Of a stretch of 64,000 bases of DNA, positions 24,806 through 32,458 are shown piece by piece (within the stretch, counting starts at the first letter, position 1; each line of letters starts with the position of its first letter). A model generated the notes under the pieces. It was not told where the DNA came from. It saw only the letters and a program-made list of their open reading frames with translations, and did no database searches. The position numbers and the translations under genes were made by a program. Source of the stretch: Massilia terrae (GTDB taxonomy: Bacteria > Pseudomonadota > Gammaproteobacteria > Burkholderiales > Burkholderiaceae_D); NCBI RefSeq assembly GCF_024753145.1, contig NZ_JANUGU010000002.1, positions 310,001-374,000 of the forward strand, written 5' to 3'.

Positions 24806-25973
24806 ATATTTCACCTTCTTCTCTTGTCGTGATTTTTTGGAGATTTTGATTAAAAACAATTGCCCAAAAAACCAAGCAAATAAGCGACTCCGGACGCAGG
24901 ATATTGGATTCAGAAAACGAGAACAACCAAAAACTCAATACGAAAGAATAGGTTCGATAATCGCGAACCAACGCACATTCTCTTATCACGCAAAAAATCC
25001 GCCACACCAGATAGGCCATGAACGGAACTCCGAACGCCCCAACCATCAGGGCAAACGCGTTATCGATTGTCAGCGCTTCCGGCGGATCCACTCCCCCAAT
25101 CAGCACCCGGTAAAACGGAAGGGAATTCAAATATTCGGCCATAAACGAAAACCTGCCGCTGAAAATCAGATCAATCAACGGAAACTTGTCGAGCACTGTT
25201 GCCGCCAGTATAGAGAGCGCGATGGGTACAGCGATCAGAACAACTGACACTATGTAGAACAAACGCCGATGTGCGACAAAAATCAAGAAAACCAGGGAAA
25301 AAACGATGAAAGAACAAGTAGCCAGAAGCATTGTGCGGCTATCAGTATATTTATAGAAAATATAGCTGACCATCACCGCCGACGCAGCACGCAACACGAC
25401 CCGTTTTCCCGAAAACATGAGCAGAAGGCAGAAGGCCGTGACCACCCCGGAAAAAGCGTTGACGTTCCTAAACCCGAACGTCATTCGGGTGCGTTCGTCG
25501 TCGCCCAACTCCGCCGCAATGCCGACGACATCGGTGCCGTTCTCCACATAGCCAAACTGGATGAGCGCGAGTACAAGCAGAATTGTCGCCCCGAGAACGA
25601 ACGTCGAGGTCGACGCCAACGATCTAATTTGTATCGACCTGACAGCGAAACATACAAGCAAAATGAACACCATATTGAGCGATAACGAGCTGGTAAGTGC
25701 GCCGATCGCCATTAATAACAGATAGACAAATAATAGACGTTCGCCCTTTCTAATCTCCACACCACGTGCCAACAATCCGGCAATTGCCACCAGTGCCGCC
25801 ACCCGGAACAACATGATGGAACCAGGCTTCATATCGAACAGGTTGACACCCAGGTAGCCAAGGTTGAGAAACCAGAATAGAACGGCAACCAGCACCTTAG
25901 CTAGAAAAGACGAGCGCTCACGCCTGCGGTGATCTTCGCTGTCTGGTATTGGCTGCTCTAAAATGCTCTGCAT
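24786..25973 (-). CDS. Wzy-like O-antigen/capsule polymerase
   Basis: 395 residues, strongly hydrophobic, with about 10-11 membrane spans and a larger periplasmic loop around residues 230-290 (FPLIDLIFSGRFSFMAEYLN). Such proteins have little sequence conservation; identification is from topology, size and location among glycosyltransferases and Wzz. It would polymerise lipid-linked repeat units on the periplasmic face. Start at the ATG at 25973, three bases after the preceding stop. AT-rich like its neighbours, suggesting acquired DNA. Confidence 0.78.
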   Translation of the reverse strand: MQSILEQPIPDSEDHRRRERSSFLAKVLVAVLFWFLNLGYLGVNLFDMKPGSIMLFRVAALVAIAGLLARGVEIRKGERLLFVYLLLMAIGALTSSLSLNMVFILLVCFAVRSIQIRSLASTSTFVLGATILLVLALIQFGYVENGTDVVGIAAELGDDERTRMTFGFRNVNAFSGVVTAFCLLLMFSGKRVVLRAASAVMVSYIFYKYTDSRTMLLATCSFIVFSLVFLIFVAHRRLFYIVSVVLIAVPIALSILAATVLDKFPLIDLIFSGRFSFMAEYLNSLPFYRVLIGGVDPPEALTIDNAFALMVGAFGVPFMAYLVWRIFCVIRECALVRDYRTYSFVLSFWLFSFSESNILRPESLICLVFWAIVFNQNLQKITTREEGEIYEGCTG

Positions 25974-25976
25974 TGT

Positions 25977-27470
25977 TTACTGCTGCTGTTCGAGTACTGA
26001 ATATCTCGAGACGTCCGGCACACGGGTTGCATGCTGCGCCAGCGCCAAGGTCAGGTGCTCGCGAATCTGGTCGTAGACGCTATCGGCGCATTCGTTTGCC
26101 CCTTTGCCCATTTTCATCAAATTCAGCGTCCCGGGTTTGGTCGCATAGTAATAGGCTGCAATAAAGTCCAGATTATATGCGCGGTCATGGCCACAGTCTT
26201 CTCGCAGTTGCTCCTGCAGCATGGAATGAAGCCCCGCCGGGTTCTCGACCTTCCTTACGCATTTGTGAAATCCATAAAACACTGATCCGAACAGGAAAAC
26301 TTTTTTTCCCATCAGCAAAGCCTCATATCCGGCAGTGCTGGTGAGGGTTATCACCGCAAGCGACCGCTTGATCAGTGATTTGATTTGCGCCGTCGGGGAA
26401 ATCACGCGAACGTTAGGCAGACGCCTCAGATTGCGATAAAAGGATTTCGCAGGAAAACCATATGCGCTGATATGGTCCTTCACATACAATCTGACTCCCT
26501 GCGGCAGATTAAACGCTATATTTCGAACTACTTCGTATTCGTTAAGATAAGTCCCTGCCAAAATGGAAGTGGACGATTCCGGGTGGAAATGCAGAGGATA
26601 CAATATGAACCTCTCGCCTTCCTTGGGGTGATCGTAGTAGTCCCACAACCACTTTAACTTGATCGATCGTGCGACGTTGCGCTTGAAAAGATTGAAGTAA
26701 TGCTGAACTGGATTGCCCATCTGAAATGCATGAAGGGATTTGTCCCCCGCGTGCCGCAGCAGCGTAAGGATTGTCTTGATTCGGTCCCAGCGCAGATAAC
26801 GGCGCATTAAGCGGGTGTCATCGAGACCGTTGATCTTCATGTAATCCGGGACGATCGTTTCCAAATTGTCGAGATACTGCTTGCACCATTCCTTGACCTC
26901 AGGATCGACTTCGCGCTGTCCTGCCCTGATCGCGTAAAAGATCTCAGCCGGTTTGCTGTCATTAAGCGGATCGGCAGTGATCGAGAAACGACCTGGAAGC
27001 CTGGAAGCGCCAATCCCGCAATAGCACGCTCCGAACTTCGTGGCGACAAAATACGCAAAGTGGGCAAAAGCGTTTGACACATTTTCATACAGTACGGCGT
27101 CGATTTTGTACTTCTCGAACAGATCTTCGAAATAACAAAGCAACGCGCTCTTCAGCCGTTCAAGATAGTCTTCTTCGTCAACATTCCAGATCCCGTAAAC
27201 TTCAGCTCGCTCACAGTCAGAGAGCAAGGCCGAGTTGAGGTTACAATCCGAGTACTTATCAAGAACAACATTATTGATTTTATGAGCCGCGAAAAATGCC
27301 GAAAAATCATGAATATCAAAACCAAGTGCATCGAGTCCATTGACTTCGCGCGAGAAGCTACCATCCACTGCCACAACCACCTGCGCGCCATCGCCATGAA
27401 ACCTCCGGACCAGATGATTGAAGAAATAGTGGTAATTCGGTGCGTTATTCGACAGCAGTAATATATTCAT
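25977..27470 (-). CDS. Capsule polysaccharide biosynthesis protein (KpsS/KpsC-like transferase)
   Basis: 497 residues. The C-terminal half shows the Capsule_synth pattern: FILYPLHFHPESSTSILAG (about residue 290), LYVKDHISAYGF, and SLAVITLTSTAGYEALLMGKK, resembling the CMP-Kdo transferases KpsC/KpsS. The N-terminal half (MNILLLSNNAPNYHYFFNHL) is less familiar. It follows the Wza/Wzz/Pse genes and sits directly after pseI in the transcript. Because the KpsS-like fold uses CMP-sugars, it is a candidate to transfer the CMP-activated nonulosonate (inference). No signal peptide or membrane span. Confidence 0.7.
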   Translation of the reverse strand: MNILLLSNNAPNYHYFFNHLVRRFHGDGAQVVVAVDGSFSREVNGLDALGFDIHDFSAFFAAHKINNVVLDKYSDCNLNSALLSDCERAEVYGIWNVDEEDYLERLKSALLCYFEDLFEKYKIDAVLYENVSNAFAHFAYFVATKFGACYCGIGASRLPGRFSITADPLNDSKPAEIFYAIRAGQREVDPEVKEWCKQYLDNLETIVPDYMKINGLDDTRLMRRYLRWDRIKTILTLLRHAGDKSLHAFQMGNPVQHYFNLFKRNVARSIKLKWLWDYYDHPKEGERFILYPLHFHPESSTSILAGTYLNEYEVVRNIAFNLPQGVRLYVKDHISAYGFPAKSFYRNLRRLPNVRVISPTAQIKSLIKRSLAVITLTSTAGYEALLMGKKVFLFGSVFYGFHKCVRKVENPAGLHSMLQEQLREDCGHDRAYNLDFIAAYYYATKPGTLNLMKMGKGANECADSVYDQIREHLTLALAQHATRVPDVSRYSVLEQQQ

Positions 27471-27525
27471 TTATTTAACAGGCAATACGGTGACATCAGA
27501 TGCGAAGCTTAATCCCGACGCAAAC

Positions 27526-28572
27526 TCAAGTATTGAGCAAATCAAAGGACGCAGGTGTGCCCCGGGAAACATTCACATTCACCGTGCGACCCAACAGCGA
27601 ATCGAAGTGCTTGGGCGCGAGGCCAAAACCTGGGCGAATACGTCGAATGTGCTCAGTGGTGATCACCTCGCCCGCTGCGATATCCTTGACGAAATATACG
27701 GAGCGTCGGAAAATCTTGTTCCCCTCCTCGGCCTTCTGCCGCTCAAAACCGGCCCTTCCAAGGGCGGACCATGCATCATGCGTCTGCTCGCACAGCCGTT
27801 TCAGTTCAGCCGGCTCGATGGAGAACTCACTATCCGCGCCTTTATCTTCGCGGCTCAGGGTGAAATGCTTTTCGATCAGGCATGCACCCAATGCAACCGC
27901 GGCAACCGAAGCTGTGGTCCCCAGCGTGTGATCGGATAAGCCTGGTATTGTCCCGAATCGTTGCGACAACTGAGGCATTTGCAAAAGGTTCGCCTGGTCC
28001 ATCGGCGCCGGGTAGCTGCTGATGCAATGCAGAAGAACCATCTCCCGGCAACCAGCCTCACGCGCCGTCACTACCAGCTCCTCGATCTCTGCTTCCGAGC
28101 ACATGCCCGTCGACATGATCATTGGCTTCCCCTTCCTAGCCACGTACCGGATCAGTGGCAGATCGGTGGCCTCGAACGAGGCGATCTTATAAGCCGGGGT
28201 GTTTAGCGATTCCAGAAGATCAACTGCGGACTCATCGAACGGGGTGGAAAAGACAGTAATTCCCAAGCTGGCGGCATAATCAAAAATCGCCTTATGCCAT
28301 TCGAACGGGGTTTCCGCCCACTTGTACAGGTCGTACAACTTGTAGCCGTCCCACAGTCCGCCGCGGATCGTGAAATCCTCGCGATCGCAATCGATCGTCA
28401 TCGTGTCGGCTGTGTACGTCTGAATCTTGATCGCGTCCGCGCCGCTGTCATGCGCGGCCTTGATGGTGCGAAATGCGCGCTCGATGTCACCATTATGGTT
28501 GGCCGACAGTTCCGCGATGATATAGGGTCGGCAACCAGGTCCGATTTTCCGTCCGTTGATTTCAATGACCAT
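27526..28572 (-). CDS. pseI: Pseudaminic acid synthase (NeuB family)
   Basis: About 348 residues from the ATG at 28572 (MVIEINGRKIG), preceded by GAGGA eight bases away; an upstream ATG at 28587 is possible. TIM-barrel NeuB domain (IIAELSANHNGDIERAF, DAIKIQTYTADTM, GMCSEAEIEELV) followed by a C-terminal SAF antifreeze-like domain (SVYFVKDIAAGEVITTEHI). It condenses a 6-deoxy-diacetamido hexose with PEP. PseI rather than NeuB or LegI is favoured by the adjoining pseC, pseF and pseG. Length is normal. Confidence 0.88.
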   Translation of the reverse strand: MVIEINGRKIGPGCRPYIIAELSANHNGDIERAFRTIKAAHDSGADAIKIQTYTADTMTIDCDREDFTIRGGLWDGYKLYDLYKWAETPFEWHKAIFDYAASLGITVFSTPFDESAVDLLESLNTPAYKIASFEATDLPLIRYVARKGKPMIMSTGMCSEAEIEELVVTAREAGCREMVLLHCISSYPAPMDQANLLQMPQLSQRFGTIPGLSDHTLGTTASVAAVALGACLIEKHFTLSREDKGADSEFSIEPAELKRLCEQTHDAWSALGRAGFERQKAEEGNKIFRRSVYFVKDIAAGEVITTEHIRRIRPGFGLAPKHFDSLLGRTVNVNVSRGTPASFDLLNT

Positions 28573-28601
28573 CGTATTATTCCTCATGATTCTTTTCCGA
28601 T

Positions 28602-29174
28602 TTATGATGCCAGCACGCGACGCGCCAGGCTCGCGCAACGCGCGGCGCCAAACTGCGGGCCTAACAGTGCGAACTCCGAGCCGATGAGCATGGAAGCTCC
28701 AGCCGGAACGAGGCTGTTGTTGTCAAGCGCGGATCGTCCCGGGTTTTGGTCCAACAACAAGTCACAGTGGTGCGGTCGGTCAGCGAAATCATCGATGACC
28801 ATTACCCGTCTATACCAAGCGCGCGCGGCCCGCTCCCATTGACTATCGAGCGCATAGTGATCGACGACAATCCAGTCCACCACACCGTATCCTAAGGCGA
28901 GGGAGGTTTCGGCGGCATCAGTCGCCCAGTCCGAGCCCAACCAGTACGCATGCGCAGGAGAGGACGCTTGTGCCGCGTCCGCAGCCCGATACGGCACGAG
29001 GACAGCCTGAAATCCCCGTCCAACGATCAGGTTTTGCAGATGGCCCGTGTGTTCCCGGCAAACGAACACACATTCAGCGCCGCCCTCGCGCAAGGCGTCG
29101 GCGAGCGAAAAGCATCGCATGACGTGTCCGATACCTGCCTGGAACGAGGCATCTGTGCGGAAGGCGACGCGCAT
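28602..29174 (-). CDS. pseG: PseG-like UDP-sugar hydrolase, N-terminal domain only (truncated)
   Basis: 190 residues from the ATG at 29174. It has the PseG N-terminal signature: MRVAFRTDASFQAGIGHVMR (with the catalytic His in GHVMR), WIVVDHYALD and LLLDQNPGR. PseG is normally 270-360 residues; this one stops with TAA just after the ALLGPQFGAAR segment. The C-terminal domain that binds UDP is missing, and only 29 bases separate its stop from pseI. It is either a stable half-protein or a pseudogene. It should hydrolyse UDP-2,4-diacetamido-trideoxy-L-altrose, but activity is doubtful. Confidence 0.78.
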   Translation of the reverse strand: MRVAFRTDASFQAGIGHVMRCFSLADALREGGAECVFVCREHTGHLQNLIVGRGFQAVLVPYRAADAAQASSPAHAYWLGSDWATDAAETSLALGYGVVDWIVVDHYALDSQWERAARAWYRRVMVIDDFADRPHHCDLLLDQNPGRSALDNNSLVPAGASMLIGSEFALLGPQFGAARCASLARRVLAS

Positions 29175-29194
29175 AGTCAAGCCACCCTATGGTC

Positions 29195-29890
29195 TCAAGC
29201 TGATGTCCGGCTCAAGGCCGTGAACATCCATTCGGCACGCTCCCAATCCTCCGGCGTATCGATATCCTGCACACGGTAGCGTGGCAACACTACCGGCGCG
29301 GCATCGCGACCGAACAGCTGCTTGCCTGCCAACCATGCTTCAGCGCGCCCCCAATAAAACTGCCCGGCGTCATGCCATGCTTCTTCAAGGTCCTGTGAAC
29401 GGCTGTTGAAATGCTCTGGCTGGAACATTTCCACCCGCTTGTCGGCTCCGATTCGTAATGCGCGCTGAATCGGGAACGCGAAGCTCGTCACCGAAAAGGC
29501 GTAAGCGGTACCGCTGCGTTGCAGTACCTCCAGCCCCTGCCGCAAGTCCGCCGGCTGGACAAACGGCGCGGTCGCATAAATGCAGCAAACTGCATCGACG
29601 GCAGGGCCATGGTTTGCCTGCCACTGTACCGCGTGCGCCACCACTGGAATGGTACCGGTATGATCATCCGCCAAATTGGCAGGACGGATAAACGGCACCT
29701 CCGCCCCGTGGTGGCGCGCGACATCGGCAATCTCAGCGTCGTCGGTCGACACGATGACACGATCGAAGCAGTCACTCCGCAATGCAGCCTCGATCGACCA
29801 CGCGATCATCGGTTTGCCAGCGAACTGCTTAATGTTCTTACGCGGAATTCGTTTGCTGCCGCCGCGTGCGGGAATGACCGCAAGCTTCAT
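29195..29890 (-). CDS. pseF: Pseudaminic acid cytidylyltransferase
   Basis: 231 residues, full length, with the CMP-NulO synthetase motif AVIPARGGSKRIPRKNIKQF at the start, then RVIVSTDDAEIADVA and YATAPFVQPADL. It activates the nonulosonic acid with CTP. PseF is favoured over NeuA by the pseC neighbour and the GxxPVV region. It overlaps the pseC stop by four bases and precedes pseG by 20 bases. Confidence 0.9.
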   Translation of the reverse strand: MKLAVIPARGGSKRIPRKNIKQFAGKPMIAWSIEAALRSDCFDRVIVSTDDAEIADVARHHGAEVPFIRPANLADDHTGTIPVVAHAVQWQANHGPAVDAVCCIYATAPFVQPADLRQGLEVLQRSGTAYAFSVTSFAFPIQRALRIGADKRVEMFQPEHFNSRSQDLEEAWHDAGQFYWGRAEAWLAGKQLFGRDAAPVVLPRYRVQDIDTPEDWERAEWMFTALSRTSA

Positions 29891-31047
29891 TTGCCCATGG
29901 CCTGGCGCAAGCTATCGATCACCGTATCCTGTTCTGCATCGGTGAGCGAAGGATGCATAGGGATGCTCATGGCCTCGCGATAATACTGTTCGGCCTCGGG
30001 ATAGTCACCCGCCTTGAATCCCATGTGTTGGTAGTAGGGCTGCGTGTGCACCGGGATATAGTGCAAGTTGACCATGATGTCCTTGGCGCGCATCGCTTCG
30101 AAAACCTCGCGATGGGTCGGCGCGATTTTGTCGAGCTGCAGGCGGATCACATACAGGTGGTACGCACTATAGCTATCCGGGTGCTGCCATGGCAGGGTCA
30201 ATGGAAGGTCCGCCAACAATTCGTTGTAGCGATTCGCGATTTCATGGCGACGGGTAACGTATTGCGTCAGGCGGTTGATTTGGCTCGCACCGAGGGCAGC
30301 CTGGATATCGGTCATGCGATAGTTATAACCCAGCGCGACTTGCTGGTAATACCAGGAGCCATCCATCGGCTGGGTCATCAGGGCCGGATCGCGGGTAATG
30401 CCATGGCTGCGCAGCAATCCGAGACGGGTGGCCAGTTCATCGTTGTTGGTCAGTGCCATGCCGCCTTCGGCGGTGGTAATGATCTTCACCGGGTGGAAGC
30501 TGAAAACGGTAATGTCGCTGTAACGGCAGTTACCGATGGGTTCCCCCTTGTACGTGCCGCCGATCGCATGGGAGGCATCTTCAATGATCCTAAAGCCGTA
30601 CTTCTGGCCCAATGCATGTATCGCAGCCAAGTCGCAAGGCTGCCCGGTCAAGTGGACCGGCACCACTACCTTTGGCAATTTACCGACTTTCGCTGCTTCC
30701 ATCAGCTTTGCCTCAAGTTTTTGAGGGCATAGGTTATAGGTACGCGGGTCGATGTCGACAAAATCGACCTGTGCGCCACAGTACAAAGCGCAGTTTGCAG
30801 TCGCAACAAAGGTATTGGGCGTGGTCCACAGCCAGTCGCCCGGACCGACATCGAGCGCCAGGCAGGCGATATGCAATGCCGAGGTGGCGCTATTGACAGC
30901 AAGTGCGTGTTTTGAATTCGTATGGGCCCGGACAGCCTCTTCGAACTTGGGTATGTTCGGACCTTGCGTAAGATTTACGGACCGAAGCACTTCAACAACA
31001 GCAGCGACATCCTCCTGAGTGATCTCTTGTTGGCCATATCGAATCAT
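29887..31047 (-). CDS. pseC: UDP-4-amino-4,6-dideoxy-N-acetyl-beta-L-altrosamine transaminase
   Basis: 386 residues, DegT/DnrJ/EryC1 aminotransferase: MIRYGQQEITQEDVAAV, then LAVNSATSALHIACLAL, the IIEDASHAIGG segment and the PLP lysine in FSFHPVKIITTAEGG (about residue 185). It aminates C4 of the keto sugar made by PseB-type dehydratases. No pseB is in the window, so FnlA is the local candidate to supply substrate. It is separated from wzz by a 171 bp gap and may be read from the wza promoter. Confidence 0.92.
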   Translation of the reverse strand: MIRYGQQEITQEDVAAVVEVLRSVNLTQGPNIPKFEEAVRAHTNSKHALAVNSATSALHIACLALDVGPGDWLWTTPNTFVATANCALYCGAQVDFVDIDPRTYNLCPQKLEAKLMEAAKVGKLPKVVVPVHLTGQPCDLAAIHALGQKYGFRIIEDASHAIGGTYKGEPIGNCRYSDITVFSFHPVKIITTAEGGMALTNNDELATRLGLLRSHGITRDPALMTQPMDGSWYYQQVALGYNYRMTDIQAALGASQINRLTQYVTRRHEIANRYNELLADLPLTLPWQHPDSYSAYHLYVIRLQLDKIAPTHREVFEAMRAKDIMVNLHYIPVHTQPYYQHMGFKAGDYPEAEQYYREAMSIPMHPSLTDAEQDTVIDSLRQAMGK

Positions 31048-31218
31048 ATATAAGTTCTCGTATTAAAGATTAATCGGTTTGCTTTGCCGCTCGGTTATGA
31101 AGCTGTACAAGAGCCCGACGATCCTGCAAACCGGTATTCAGTGCAAGGAAGATCACCCGGTTACGCCGCAACCTGGGTTCACCCGCAACGCGCCTTTGCG
31201 CGGGCTGGGCGAAGCGCA

Positions 31219-32430
31219 TTAATTCTGTTGATTCGGGCGCCGCTTGAAGCTCAGGTTCGACGTCAGTTCTGCCCACAACGCGGCATCTCCTGGCGATCGC
31301 AATGCCCGCTTGCTCGCTTCCGCTGCAACGGCCCAGCAAGCTACCAGGAACGCCGTCGCCAGGGCCGAGATCAGGACGATTAACGCACGCCAAGGTTTGG
31401 CTTTACGCTCTGGCTCCACGGCCGGGTCCAGCACCTGGATCACGGACGGGTCCTTTGCTTCGTCGATGCGCGCGACCTCATACTGCTTGGCCAACACCTC
31501 ATAGAGCATTTGCTGATACTTCAGGTCGCGCATCAGCTTGATGTTCTCCAGGCCACGCTGCTTATCATCGCCCGGCTTCGATCCACTGCCATTCTCAAGC
31601 TTCGCCAGCTCTGTCCGCAGGCCATTCAATTCTTCCTCGACCCGTCGATAGTCCGGGTTGGTGTTGGTGACGAATGCACGCATCGAAGTAAGCTGAATCT
31701 CCTTCGCTGAAATTTGCGCCTTGAGACGCGCTGTCGTTTCGAGTGCAGCCCGGCTCTCGGTATCGACACTGATCACGCCGCCGGTGTCCATCGCCTTCTT
31801 CAGCGCTATTTCCGCCGCAGCCAGATTGTCCTTGGTCGCTTCAAGCTGGCGCTCGTAAAACAGCCTGCGTTGTGCTGCATCGGTTACCGCCAGCGTCTTC
31901 ATCAGGCGAAACAACTCGCTCACATACGCATTGGCAATCGCCGCAACGCGCTTCTTGTCCTTGTCCAGAACGTCGACGGCGATGAAACTGTCCTTGCCGG
32001 CCGCGATATTCGTATTTTCCTGAAGCAGTTTGCGCGCCTTCTCCTGCGAATCGGTGTTGTACGCCTTCTTGAGGTCGAACTGGGCGATGATGCGATCAGC
32101 AACTGTCCGGCTGCGCAGCATGCCAACGTACAGATCGCTCGGGTTTTTCATGCCGGCCGCCGAAACTGCCGCTCCCGCTATCCCTCCCAACTGCGAAAGC
32201 AGGGCGTTCGCGCTGGACTGCGTTTGCTGTGGAGGAAGCAATTTCGTGGACGCCCTGTATTCATTAGGTATGGTTAAACTGATCGCTGCCGAAACAATAG
32301 CGCCAACAATCGCCGCCCCGATGATCTTCTTCTTGTTCTGGGCGAGCACAAGCAGAAGGCTGACCAGGTCGAGCTCTCGTCCGGTCTCCTGCGTGATAAT
32401 TTCCTGCGAAGTTTGCGAATGATTCATCAT
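31219..32430 (-). CDS. Wzz/GumC-type polysaccharide co-polymerase
   Basis: 403 residues from the ATG at 32430 (GGA nine bases upstream; a second ATG follows at once). An N-terminal span (about 30-50) leads to the Wzz domain with the NEYRASTKLLPP segment, a periplasmic coiled-coil region (about 195-320), and a Pro-rich exit into a second span (PERKAKPWRALIVLISALA, about 350-375). The C-terminal cytoplasmic tail is short with no Walker kinase motif, so this is a kinase-free co-polymerase. It controls chain length and contacts the SLBB exporter. Confidence 0.88.
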   Translation of the reverse strand: MMNHSQTSQEIITQETGRELDLVSLLLVLAQNKKKIIGAAIVGAIVSAAISLTIPNEYRASTKLLPPQQTQSSANALLSQLGGIAGAAVSAAGMKNPSDLYVGMLRSRTVADRIIAQFDLKKAYNTDSQEKARKLLQENTNIAAGKDSFIAVDVLDKDKKRVAAIANAYVSELFRLMKTLAVTDAAQRRLFYERQLEATKDNLAAAEIALKKAMDTGGVISVDTESRAALETTARLKAQISAKEIQLTSMRAFVTNTNPDYRRVEEELNGLRTELAKLENGSGSKPGDDKQRGLENIKLMRDLKYQQMLYEVLAKQYEVARIDEAKDPSVIQVLDPAVEPERKAKPWRALIVLISALATAFLVACWAVAAEASKRALRSPGDAALWAELTSNLSFKRRPNQQN

Positions 32431-32458
32431 TATCGTAATTCCAAGGTTTAGCCCGGCG

